Positions 47,852 to 59,604 of a stretch of DNA of 64,000 nucleotides are shown piece by piece; position 1 is the first letter of the stretch, and each line of letters opens with the position of its first letter. The notes below the pieces were generated by a model. The model was not told where the DNA came from and ran no database searches. It worked only from the letters and a program-made list of their open reading frames with translations. Made by a program: the position numbers and the translations under genes. This DNA comes from Acorus gramineus (lineage: Eukaryota; Streptophyta; Magnoliopsida; Acorales; Acoraceae): assembly GCA_030737835.1 (NCBI GenBank), contig JAUJYN010000049.1, positions 234,581-298,580 on the forward strand. Direction: 5' to 3'.

Positions 47852-48169
47852 TGTTGTAAACTAAGTAAAATATAACTACATAAACAACATACACAAGCAA
47901 ATAGAGAAGTAGAGAGAGATATTTATTCTTCTTTTGTTGGTTGATGGAATACAAGAGAAAACCCCTCTATTTATAGGGTGCATAGAGGAATCCCAAAGGT
48001 TGGGAGTTACAAGTCTATAGAGGTGAGGGGGAGATAGTGGGGCAATAATAGAAGTGTTATGGAATAGAAGAGTGGGGGAGGTTATGGAGATGAATGAGGG
48101 GGTTATGGAGTTGAAGAGTGGGGGAGGTTATGGGTTAGAGAAGTGGTGTTATCCACCGTATTCATAACA
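47852..48169 (-). repeat. Copia 5' LTR
   Basis: 318 bp, nearly identical to 38304-38622 apart from a few small differences near its start (minus strand). It carries a TATAAATAG box about 100 bp from its end. The small divergence between the LTRs points to a fairly recent insertion. Confidence 0.92.
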
Positions 48170-48439
48170 ATTATTTGTTTTTAGTAGTGTTTGAAGTATT
48201 CTCGGTTGAAAATAGAATAATAAAGTTAGATAATTATTTATTAAAAAAAAAATTATAACAGTCGATTTAACAGTGAGCCAACATTTTTTTTTTATTAAAC
48301 AATCCATATACTATTTTATACAGATTAATTTTAGCATACAAATTCTTATTTATTTCAATATTTTAAATACTCATTTTGAGACTATTATGACTAATTCTCA
48401 CTTATTCCAAGCTCTGTTCTTGAACAAAATGCGGGCTTA
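48170..48439. mobile_element. Tourist-like MITE fragment, right half
   Basis: The sequence GTAGTGTTTGAAGTATTCTC and the bases after it match the interior of the Tourist-like family (compare 35275-35310). The Copia element therefore landed in an older copy. The missing half should lie left of 38304, where a match is not obvious. Confidence 0.4.
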
Positions 48440-48890
48440 GCCCCCGTTTGTTTTGGGAATAAACCCAAGAATATCATAGTATTGACTGGATAAAGAAAAT
48501 AACCTATTTGGAAACAATGAATAACCTTGCATAAGATATTCTCAGATAAACTGGCATAACCCTGGAAAGCCATTCCAAGTTGAAAGTAGAATCAAATTAT
48601 TCCAGGTTATTCCACCCAAAGAATATGTGGGCCCACTATCAAATCAACTATCATCACCTCTAATAAATCACCTGTCAAATCAACAATCATTATTTTTTCA
48701 CCTTTTATAAATCTTTGTCCATACTCTATTCACATTTTACTCAAACATCCAAAAATTTATTATTACGTTTACCAATGAAAATGATTTAAAACACAATAAA
48801 ACATAAAATCAATTTATCTTTATTTATACTCACTTATACCGGAATAAATGTATACCCAAGAATAAATTTATTATGTATCCAAACGGGGGC
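48440..48890. mobile_element. Tourist-like MITE, TTA duplication
   Basis: A complete 451-bp member: ends GCCCCCGTTTG and CAAACGGGGGC, with TTA at 48437-48439 and 48891-48893. Its unbroken interior (AAGAATATGTGGGCCCACTA in the middle) is the reference used to interpret the nested pair at 27337-28204. Confidence 0.88.
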
Positions 48891-51101
48891 TTAGAGAATC
48901 ATTGAGGATGGAAGATGAAATGAAAAAAATTATTTAAATACTTTTTCTAGAAATGTTTTTTAGAAAATACCCAAAAAAATGTATTCTAAAGAAAAAAAAT
49001 ATATTCAAAATGGCTTCTTTTAAAAAGTATCTTTTAACAATTTTATAACCTAAAATAACACAATTGACATTCTCTCTTATAATTTTTAAATTTCTCTCAC
49101 CATATTTAAAACTTTTCACACCATCATCTAATTGAAAAATAATATCAATATAAGAAATGATTTTTATTGAGAGAGATTTTACATGTTTTTAAATTTTTTA
49201 AGTATACTATAAAAAAATGTTAACATTGTCAAAATTGCTATTCTTAAATTTACAAGATTTTTTTTAATTTTTCCCTAACTTTTTAAAGTTTTTATCAATA
49301 TTTTTGTTATTAAACATATGTAAGTTTCTCAAATTTTTTTATAAAGTTCAGAAATATCGAAAACTATATTTTATAACAAAAACAATTTAATTTTTTTACA
49401 ATTTAACTCCTAATGGTATATTTAGATATGCAAAAAATAATAATAAACTTCATGCATAAATAAATTTATTATTATTATTTATTAATGTTCTTTATTTGGG
49501 GTGTTAAACAATTAAATATGTGTGATGATGTTTAATTGGTAAATAACATAAGGGTAACCAAGTCATTTTATTTTCTAAAATCGTGAAAGAAGAGTTTTTT
49601 AGATAGAATTTTAAAAAATAACTGATTTGGGTGAATAATTAAATGATTTTTTTTTATATTTTCTCATAATGTTTTATGTTTTTATACTTTTTTTCGTAAC
49701 AACCCACTCCGGATTTTTTTCTTGATAAACAATCATTAATTAATTAACAATCTGACAGTCGTGTTTTTTAAGGGTAAATTGCTTGTATACCCCTAAAGTT
49801 TGTAAAACCTGCTCATAGTTTTCAAGATTTTTATTTTTTCATACATGATCATTGAATACCATATACTTTAATTTGTCACCATAAATTAGTTGGTTCACCA
49901 GCCAATTATTTTTCATAAATATTTTTTTTTGGAATAATATCTCTAGTAATTAATTATAATATAATCATGCAAAGGCTAATTAACATAAAAATAATAACAA
50001 AAATACCATGTGTTTCAATTATTTTTCATAAATATTTTTTTTTGGAATAATATCTCTAGTAATTAATTATAATATAATCATGCAAAGGCTAATTAACATA
50101 AAAATAATAACAAAAATACCATGTGTTTCAAGGACGTTCTTGTAAGTTTTTTTTTCCCGATAAGGAGTGCCCTTGGGCATATTATATATTGTTATCAAAA
50201 TTCACTACATTTTTTTTATTTTTTATTTATATATAAGGAGTGCTCTACAAATCTTGGTTGCAGAATATATTAGTACAATGCAGAATGAGAATAACTACCA
50301 TAGCAGAAGACTAGTGTGAAGACAAAGAGTATTAAGGGAAATCTGTTCAGCGTACTCTGTTTCTTTGTATAAGCTCATGGCAGAGCCATGATAATTTTGT
50401 ATGATTGTTTTGATTGTACAGATGATCATTTTTAAATAATAGAAAATATATATAACCTATTAAGGGCCTTTCACTAGTAAAAAATAAAAACAAGGGGAAT
50501 CTGTAGAATTATGTGGATCAAAGTTTTTTAGCCTTTAAAAACAGTCACCCAAAATTTATACTTTTCTATTCTTAATCATTAATTGCATATCAAATTCGGT
50601 TTCCCTGTTGATACACTCAGTGGCCAGACAACCGTGAGAAAAAATGTGGAATAGTAAATCATACCTCAAAGAAAGTACTTTGTTGTCCATTTTCTTGAGA
50701 AGAGCCAAGGGGATTGAACCCCTGAGCCAAGGGGATTGAACCCCTCAGCTGATTGTTAGATATATTCCTACAAAAATTCAAAAAGAGCATAAACAATTAA
50801 TTAAATATTCTAAAATATGAAATAAATCTTAAAAATCAAAGAGATCCTCAAAATCTGATATTCAACTCCACTAATCAATGATGATTATTGGCCGGGATCA
50901 ATATGTCCTACATTAGTCTCCCCTGCTTGCTTGACAAAAATTCTTGATCAAATTAAGATAAAAAGATTTGACTTATTAGGTTGTTGATCTTTGATATATA
51001 TTAATTCTTCGCGATTAGAAATGGACCACCGCCCTAGTGTCCTACTTGATGTACGTATTAGTAGAAAACATCTTCTTGCTTCAATAAACAATGACTGAAT
51101 C
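48891..51101. other. AT-rich intergenic DNA
   Basis: No gene is recognised. It contains a 113-bp exact tandem duplication (see 49904-50130) and, at 50700-50750, two copies of a 24-base motif, GCCAAGGGGATTGAACCCCT. That motif can form a hairpin like a tRNA T-arm, but no complete tRNA is present. Confidence 0.5.
49904..50130. repeat. 113-bp tandem duplication
   Basis: The unit starting AATTATTTTTCATAAATA and ending CCATGTGTTTC is present twice in direct succession (49904-50016 and 50017-50129) with almost no difference. It is therefore recent. The sequence is AT-rich and non-coding. Confidence 0.9.
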
Positions 51102-54100
51102 TGTCACGCCCCGGGCGTCCCCGAGACGCGGCAAGTGTATATATAATATCAGAATCTACACAGGAGGTCAATAATATATCATACACAAACAACCAGAATG
51201 ACACTCAGACAATAAAAGCAGGGCTGACATGATATATACACCAAATGCGGATAACAATTGACTGAATCTGTAATCAAAACACACTACAGACTCCATACAT
51301 AATCACATGTCCTGTGAGAGCCAATATACATACAAAGACATCCAAATACAACACAAACGCGTGCCCAAGCACGGAAAATAACACATACTGGCACAAGGGA
51401 TGCTGATAGCCTCTGCAACTCGCGGGGCGTGGCGCTACTCCGCTACTGATGAAGTCCCTCGGGGAGCTCCTCCTCCAGATCCGACTCAGACGACACTGTA
51501 GAAAAATATTATGCGAGGGGTGAGCCACACGCTCAGTGAACGGCACAACCCATGCATCACAGACAATATTTACCACAATTCCATTATTTATCCAGCCTCT
51601 AAGACATAACAACATGATCCAGTGATTCGTACTTCGCCGAACCACCACACCCTCACCCTCACCCATCAATGGGTGACATAGGTTATTGGGACTGATAATA
51701 ATCCATTCACAAATCCAGTAGGTCGCTCATCGCCAACCCACTACACCCTCACCCTCACCCTACCACGGGTGACATAGGATTTTGGGACTGACTACACATA
51801 ACCAGCGGGTCGCTTCCGCCAACCCGCTACACCCTCACCCTCACCCTTCAATGGGTGACACAGGATATTGGGACTAACTGCACCAAAAACCAACGGGTCG
51901 CTTCCGCCAACCCGCTACACCCTCACCCTCACCCTTCAATGGGTGACACAGGATTTTGGGATTTACAAGCATCCAATCACAACTCCAGTGGGTCGTTCAT
52001 CGCCAACCCACTACACCCTCACCCTCACCCTTCAATGGGTGACACAGGATTTTGGGACTGACTAGGCTGTTGGTCACCCTTGGTCCACCGATAGTCTCTC
52101 CTCCACTCCGTAGGCCGCCTGGTCTACTCCCACATTCAGCACAGTCCGTCCAAAATCAGGAGGTGCCTACTAATGGGAGCCCTCTGTCAGGGAGGCCCTG
52201 TCTAACGCTGGGGTAGTCTCTACCGGATCCAACGAAGGGAACAGAACAGCCTAACCATCGCATATGATCCACTTGGATCCGCAGACGGCACATTATAACA
52301 ACACTAATGTTCTGAATTCCTCAGAACCCACCAGGGCGCATAACTACGATGCGGGGAACATGCATAAGGTTATAACAAGGTGGAATATCGTTGGGGAAAG
52401 AAACTCGGGAGGGCAGCGTGAGTTCCCGTTATAGGACACCCCGACAACCAAACAAGGAACACGGTGTACCCTAACCCGGGTCTCACCGCTGTCCTCGCAA
52501 GGCTCCTCCCCTATAATATTCACTATAACATGCATTGTAAACAAATACTAGTATTTAATCAAATAAATAAACTAGTAGGGCACATGCATCGGCCGGGCTT
52601 CCTAACATGGAACCAGGGGACATGCTGCATGGCTCAAACACATATCCTAAGGGTGCAAGTCCCTAACATGCAAAGTCTAGGGTAACATGCATTCTACAGT
52701 TTAATCATGCTCGCATGATATACATATCATTGCAGGTTAATATTTATCCATGACGCCCCAGGAGAGGTCGGTATACGCCCAAATGCGTATGACCCCTCTC
52801 TACTGGGTTGGATTGTCCCACTCACCGGAACTCGGGTCGACGCGTGACCGTCCGTCGAGATCTGCAAGACAGGGTATTACTTGGTAAGTATAAATCCACA
52901 AATATTATTAAATACACAAATAAATACCCAAAACCCACAACAAACACCTAACACTCGGGCAAACGTGCACGCGACCCGCACGCACGTTAGCCCGAGCACT
53001 TCGGCAACCACCCGCACAGCCGGCAATCACCCGCACGGCCACCCGACCGCCCGGGCGCACCGCCGCGCCTCGGCCCGCGCGCCCCGCGCACCGCCGAGCT
53101 TCCCGGGGCACCCCGCACGCCCCCACGCGCAGCGCCCCGCCCCGCGCGCACCTCCGCCACCTTGCCGCACCTCGCGCGCACCTCGCACGCACCTAGCCTG
53201 CCCCGCTGCGCCTCGCGCACACCTCGCACGCCTTGCCGCACCTCGCGCGCACCTCGCACGCACCTCGCCTCACCTCGCGCGCACCTCGCACGCACCTTGC
53301 ATGCCCCGCTGCGCCTCGCGCACACCTCGCACGCCTTGCCGCACCTCGCGCACGCTCCTCCGCTGCATCAGCCACATGAACAGCCCCGCGCACAGCCGTC
53401 CGAACAGCCCCGCGCACAGACCCGCGCGCACCCAGCGCCCAGCACGCCCGCGCGCCTGCTGCCTGAGGCCCCCCAGCCCGAGCTCGCGCGCCCAGCACGA
53501 CCAGCAGCTCGCACCAGACCCGCGCACACTCGCGCGCACGCCGCGCGCACGCACGCCCGCGCGCGCACGCGCCTGCCCGCGCGCACCCGACCTGCGCGCC
53601 GCCTGGGCTGCTGCTGCTGCTGCGGTTTGGCCCGGACGACCTGCCGAGCGCCTCCAACCACCCCTCCCACTGCCCCGACCACCTCCAACCGCCTCCGACC
53701 ACCTTCCGACGACCCCCACCGCCTCCAACCACCTCCCAAACACATAACCTTCCCCTAGCAATCATCTAGACAAGAAATAAGAGGGAAAGGAGGCTTACCG
53801 AGGGGAGGAGGAGGTGTCCGGTGGATCTCCACGCGCCGAAACCCTTCCCACAAGCCTTCTCACGACCCGATCTATCACGGCCCTCGGAATGGGCCAAATC
53901 AGAGGACGAAAAGGGGAGGTCGGGGAGGCTAAAGTCGTCGGAATCGGGTTTTGAAGACACCGGAGTGTAGATCGGGACCCGATCTACACTTCCCGTGCTT
54001 TAAGTTTTCGATTTCGAGGGGTGTAAGGGGCTTGAACGGAAGAAAAACGGAGAGGGGAGAGAGAGATCTCGACGAGGAAGACGATGAACAGTGCTCCTCG

Positions 54101-54387
54101 AAATTAGCTCACCCCAATTTATAGTGCGCGACTTAAAAACCCGGATACGCCCCGGAACTGTGAAATTTTTACAAACGATGCCAGAATTCGATGAAATTTT
54201 CGTGGGAGGCCAGAAATGGCACCAGGACACCAAATATGCAGTTAGATTTTCAATCGGAGTCCTCTAACTCAGGACGATAGCTAACAGTCCAAAAATAAGC
54301 GGTTCCGATCGAAAACCCTAAAAATTTTTAAAACTGCCAGGGCGCTCTAACGGTTACCAACAGGTTAAAAGTGACACATATATAACA
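51102..54387 (-). mobile_element. solo Gypsy LTR (3286 bp) with 5-bp target duplication
   Basis: Reverse orientation: starts TGTCACGCCCC and ends CATATATAACA. The perfect direct repeat GAATC flanks it at 51097-51101 and 54388-54392, which settles that the family inserts as an LTR element. It has the same internal order as 42756-46151 but five G-rich repeat units (about 51643-52060). The GC-rich block at 52930-53740 has diverged strongly from the other copies. Confidence 0.92.
51643..52060. repeat. tandem array of G-quadruplex-type units in the LTR
   Basis: Five units of about 86-98 bp, each with ACCCTCACCCTCACCC on the + strand (GGGTGAGGGTGAGGGTG on the LTR sense strand). Each also carries a CAACCC(A/G)CTACAC block and GGGTGACAYAGG. 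The G-tracts are spaced to allow a four-stack quadruplex. The LTRs at 42756-46151, 60829-63939 and 21731-23161 have two units each. Confidence 0.75.
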
Positions 54388-54667
54388 GAATCTCCCTCAT
54401 TGAATCCATTTTTATTTTGCTTCTTTGCCTTTGACAAAAGTAGGAACATTCCCTTGAACAACACACCTCAAATCTCTTCTCGATCTAATTAATCTTGTAA
54501 AGAGTTGAGTGCATCTCTATTTTTTAGCTCGAGCTTCTTCATCAATTTGGTTGATATAATGTTTGCATTGTTACCATAGTCGATGATAAAATCAAAATCA
54601 CTTTTATTGATAACAATTTACTTCTTGAACATGTGCCTTTGTAAGTGTTCTTCCTTCATTGGGATCA
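54388..54667 (-). pseudogene. possible Gypsy protease fragment
   Basis: On the minus strand a short frame reads DFIIDYGNNANIISTKLMKKLEL, which resembles the (D-S-G)-x-x-N-x-I-S-x-x-x-x-x-KL pattern of retroelement aspartic proteases, with the DSG altered. Stops follow. The assignment is weak. The palindromic LTR insert at 54668 ends this piece. Confidence 0.3.
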
Positions 54668-57600
54668 TGATAAGCATATTAATTATACATTAAAACCCCT
54701 TAATCTAAGTTTCTATATCTTTATTTTATGTATAATAATAACTAATATTAAGAATTCATGTGTTATTGCAGGTAATTGACTTAAATGATGATTATCAATA
54801 CAAGATATGCTACAAATCAGTTAAAGATGTGAAGGAGAATCAAGAGTTTCTAGAAGATCCTTATGGAAAAGATTTGGTTAAGATTGAATAAAAATCAATC
54901 TAATCAAATATATTCTTCAAAATCCCGTCCCACTGTTTTGATCATAACTTTTGCCTCAAGTATCTGATTTATTCTCATGATATGGCGTTGGAAAGATAAT
55001 TTCAAGATCTACAAATCACTATTTCATGAAGATTTCGTAATTCCATCTTATTACGGGTCACAAAGCCATCTGAAGATTCTGCAGAAAATCAATGACGGGA
55101 ATTAAATCTAAACTTCATATGAGGAAGGTTGAGGCCAATCTTAACTACCAAATCTTAACCATCCATTATATTGTAAATAAATGGTTGAGATTCAAGAGCT
55201 GGAGACTATAAAAGGAGCACATGTGAATAGAAAAGGGGGGGGCACAAAGACAATCAAAAGGAGAAGAAGAATTCAAGAGTTTTGGTTTGTTTTTTTGTTT
55301 TTCTTTTCATCTCATATATTTTGATTCTTGTATTCTATTAGATCTGAATTTTAATATTAATTTTGTGTTTTTATTTTCAAGAATTTTTTAATAATATGAT
55401 GTCTTTTATTTTTCTTTTCTTTTATTTGATCATGTTTTCTAGTAGCTAAATCTTCAACTAGGGTTGAAGATGAAACCATGCAATGTTAGTTTAGGATTTT
55501 GTATTTAAATTTGAATTCTCCAAATCTCTCCTTCAATTCTCTTTTGAAACCTTTTGTGTGAATTTCTTATTACCTTCTTCAAAAATCTCTTGTATTTGAT
55601 TTGATAAAATATGCTTTGATTAAGTTCTATGATATTTTATGCTCTTCTTAACATGTTGAATATTGACTTGGTAGATTTTATAAAAGGAAGGGAGATAGAT
55701 CATTCTATTGTATTTTCATAAATCAAGGTTTTTAATTGTAGAATCATCTTCAAGGATCTCTTATTTAGGGTTTGATAGGGTATGCTTGGTTAACTCTTTG
55801 ATATCTTATTCTCTTCCTAATATGTGAATATTGAGATGATTGTTTTGATTTCAAATATGAAATAATTAATATGATTTTAAATATTTATTTTCCGATTGGT
55901 ATTTGATTAACGTCAATATTGATTGAGTTATATGGTGGAGTTTCATATTTGAATATAATCCCTAAATTGGTATTGCATGGTGGATTCTAAAACCCTAGTT
56001 ATCTTTTCATATTAATATTCTCTTTTTAATAATAATAATAAATAAAAAAACTTCATCAATCTTTCTTTCTAGTTCGATTAGTTAAATTGATTAATAATCT
56101 GATTTAAACAATTCTCTGTGGGTTCGACCCGTATTTGCTAGATCTATACTTCTGTAACGATCCGTGCACTTGCGGTAATTAATAACAACTTAAATATTCA
56201 ATCAAGTTTTTGGCGCCGTTGCCTCCGAAAGATAAATCAATATCAAATTTAATTTGAAACAATTCCCCGGCAACGGCGCCAAAAACTTGATTGAATATTT
56301 AAGTTGTTATTAATTACCGCAAGTGCACGGATCGTTACAGAAGTATAGATCTAGCAAATACGGGTCGAACCCACAGAGAATTGTTTAAATCAGATTATTA
56401 ATCAATTTAACTAATCGAACTAGAAAGAAAGATTGATGAAGTTTTTTATTTATTTATTATTATTATTAAAAAGAGAATATTAATATGAAAAGATAACTAG
56501 GGTTTTAGAATCCACCATGCAATACCAATTTAGGGATTATATTCAAATATGAAACTCCACCATATAACTCAATCAATATTGACGTTAATCAAATACCAAT
56601 CGGAAAATAAATATTTAAAATCATATTAATTATTTCATAAAATCAGATTTGAAATCAAAACAATCATCTCAATATTCACATATTAGGAAGAGAATAAGAT
56701 ATCAAATAGTTAACCAAGCATACCCTATCAAACCCTAAATAAGAGATCCTTGAAGATGATTCTACAATTAAAAACCTTGATTTATGAAAATCCAATAGAA
56801 TGATCTATCTCCCTTCCCTTTATAAAATCTACCAACTCAATATTCAACATGTTAAGAAGAGCATAAAATATCATAGAACTTAATCAAAGCATATTTTATC
56901 AAATCAAATACAAGAGATTTTTGAAGAAGGTAATAAGAAATTCACACAAAAGGTTTCAAAAGAGAATTGAAGGAGAGATTGATAAGCAATAAAGCAAACA
57001 ATATGGAGAATTCAAATCTAAATATAAAATCCTAAACTAACATTGCATGGTTTCATCTTCAACCCTAGTTGAAGATTTAGCTACTAGAAAACATGATCAA
57101 ATAAAAGAAAAGAAAAATAAAAGACATCATATTATTAAAAAATTCTTGAAAATAAAAACACAAAATTAATATTAAAATTCAGATCTAATAGAATACAAGA
57201 ATCAAAATATATGAGATGAAAAGAAAAACAAAGCAAAACTCTTGAATTCTTCTTCTCCTTTTGATTGTCTTTGTGCCTCCTCCTTTCTATTCACATGTGC
57301 TCCTTTTATAGTCTCCAGCTCTTGAATCTCAACCATTTATTTGCAATATAATGGATGGTTAAGATTTGGTAGTTAAGATTGGCCTCAACCTTCCTCATAT
57401 GAAGTTTAGATTTAATTCCCGTCATTGATTTTCTGTAGAATCTTCAGATGGCTTTTTGACCCGTAATAAGATGGAATTACGAAATCTTCATGAAATAGTG
57501 ATTTGTAGATCTTGAAATTATCTTTCCAACGCCATATCATGAGAATAAATCAGATACTTGAGGCAAAAGTTATGATCAAAACAGTGGGACGGGATTTTGA

Positions 57601-57812
57601 AGAATATATTTGATTAGATTGATTTTTATTCAATCTTAACCAAATCTTTTTCCATAAGGATCTTCTAGAAACTCTTGATTCTCCTTCACATCTTTAGTCA
57701 ATTACCTGCAATAACACACATGAATTCTTAATATTAGTTATTATTATACATAAAATAAGGATATAGAAACTTAGATTAAGGGGTTTTAATGTATAATTAA
57801 TATGCTTATCAG
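54668..57812. mobile_element. palindromic Athila-like LTR pair inserted as one unit
   Basis: Left arm 54668-56204 is a forward LTR (starts TGATAAGC, ends CAATCA). Right arm 56288-57812 is the same LTR in reverse. Between them lie two inward-facing primer sites, TGGCGCCGTTGCC on the left and the longer TGGCGCCGTTGCCGGGGA complement on the right, plus about 35 bp of leader. Both outer ends are therefore U3 termini. The direct repeat GATCA flanks the whole unit at 54663-54667 and 57813-57817. The arms are nearly identical, differing mainly by a few indels of up to about 40 bp. No gag or pol lies inside. Confidence 0.92.
56211..56281. other. two opposed tRNA-Asp-type primer-binding sites
   Basis: TGGCGCCGTTGCC at 56211-56223 and the reverse complement of TGGCGCCGTTGCCGGGGA ending at 56281 face each other. 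This primer site is typical of Athila-lineage Gypsy elements. The left copy stops after 13 bases and the right one continues into leader sequence, so the junction of the palindrome is within or next to the left primer site. Confidence 0.85.
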
Positions 57813-59590
57813 ATCATCACCAATAAATTGAAAAAAAAAAAAAATCTTTCATCTCCTCTGATCATCCCTTGTGATCATTGGAGAAAGTAACGTCATCTAT
57901 GTCTCATATTAGGGGAGTATCTGCATATTCTACTGGTGGAGGAGAACCTTGTGATTAGAGAGTGATTATGTGGGCGCAGTAGTGGTAGAAATCTTTTCTA
58001 CCATGTTCTTGCCCCTCGTCGCTATGTTCGCTATGTCCTCGCCTTTTTCTTCTCTTTTTTTTTTTTTTTTTTGTTGTGTATGCTCTATTTCCTACTCACC
58101 TCCCATTCTGACATTTTCAATTTTTATTCTATTATTTTTTATTTGAAATGAAGATACCTATAATTCTCTCAAAAACATCATAAAAAACACCAGTTTTTTT
58201 TATTTTTTATAAGGTGGCGATTATATCACATGACCTATGTTATAATTGAGTTACATTTTAAAATTTAAATTTTATCTCAATCTCTTGAAATATAACTTGA
58301 AATTTGAAATTTAATTTACTCTTATCTATTAAGATTTTTATGAATTTTAAAAATTTAAAATTTCAATCTTATATGTTGAGATTGACATAAAGTTCAAAAT
58401 AATCTTCTTCATTAATTTTGAGATATAATTAGATATTTAAATTATGTTTCAAACTTATTTAATTTTATTTTAATTTTAAATATAATCTAAACAGATGCAC
58501 ATGTGGATATAAGGTAATTAAAAAAAAAGAAGAGAAATCACGTTTCAAAAATAAGAGTGATTTATAAATCATATCTCCTATATATTGATATATAAAAAAA
58601 CATATAATTTTGGGCATGAGATCTTCTTGACAAATTCAGGTCCTTCGAAAAACTAAAAATAAAAAAATTAGTCCGCGCTGATTAGGTTAAATGTTATTTT
58701 TTATAAATATTCAAGGGGAATTATTTGTGTTAATATTAAAAAGAATTGAGGTTTCTTGTGCAATTTGCGCAAAAATTAACATTTAACTTCAACCTATCTA
58801 ATTAATTGGGGGCAATTTATTCTAGACACGTGAAATATTGACACAACCAAATGGGTCCGAGTTCGAATTCCTGTTTCCATTGGGAATAGGAACAAAGGTT
58901 TTTACCCAATCACCTTTGTTCACGTGGATTATTTAACGGAGGCGGACGAAGTCAATAAAGATCATTAACGAGGCTCTACAACAGCTATACTAAAATTGCA
59001 TCAAAGTCATGATAATAAAAAAAATCACAAATCAACCCCTTCGTAGACGAGACTTGTGCCGCCCCACTTAAAAATCACAAATTCCATACATAAAATCCAC
59101 ATAGATCACGTTAAAAAAGTAAACCTTCCATTATAGACCTCATGTAATAAAACAATTGCACCTTGGTCCCTTCAATTGAATTACTCTGAAGCCCTAATAT
59201 CAAATAACAGAAGGGGAAAAGGTGGGTTTTGATTTGACGAGAGGGGAAGAAAAGAGGATCATACAAGACGGTGGGCAAGGTTTTCATTGAAAATTTATTC
59301 AGCTATTTGGGACTTCAAAGATTCATATGAAGGTATCGATTGCTTGTAATCGGTTTAAGTTTTGATTATTATGTATGTTTGTTTTTATAATTTTTTTTTT
59401 ATAAACAAGTTTGTGTTTATTTTTGCATGAAGGACATAACCTAGATAATTTATATTGGGAACAAAAGTATTTTAAAGGAAAGATGAAATAGACAAATTTT
59501 TTTTTATAAAGTTGAGATCTACTATATATTTTGCAATAGTTGTATTTTTTCTAAGTGTTTACTAGATAACAATTGAATTTGACAGATTCG
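57813..59590. other. AT-rich intergenic DNA
   Basis: No gene is recognised. A T-run near 58055-58074 and several AT-rich blocks are present. 59160-59340 is purine-rich and could be the transcribed leader of the FAR1-like pseudogene that follows, with a possible intron to about 59585. Confidence 0.45.
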
Positions 59591-59604
59591 TCTAACAGGA
59601 GAAC

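Larger units (their letters stand above)
38304..48169 (-). mobile_element. Copia retrotransposon, both LTRs, split by a Gypsy solo LTR
   Basis: Read on the minus strand: 5' LTR 47852-48169, primer site next to it, gag 46996-42542 (interrupted), pol 42412-38874, PPT, 3' LTR 38304-38622. The order integrase before RT places it in Copia. The CACGTTATCAGCACGA-type primer site and the gag/pol sequence resemble the Ale/Retrofit lineage. The flanks ATAAT (38299-38303) and ATTAT (48170-48174) differ by one base and may be the target duplication. It sits in a Tourist-like MITE, whose sequence continues to the right of 48170. Stops and frameshifts make it inactive. Confidence 0.9.

Noticed and set aside
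51855-52061. Open frames encoding repeated HPHPHPSMGDTGF peptides
   Set aside because: They are translations of the tandem G-quadruplex units of the LTR, not a gene. The array was also considered as a CRISPR and rejected, because units are of uneven length without spacers and the DNA is plant nuclear.
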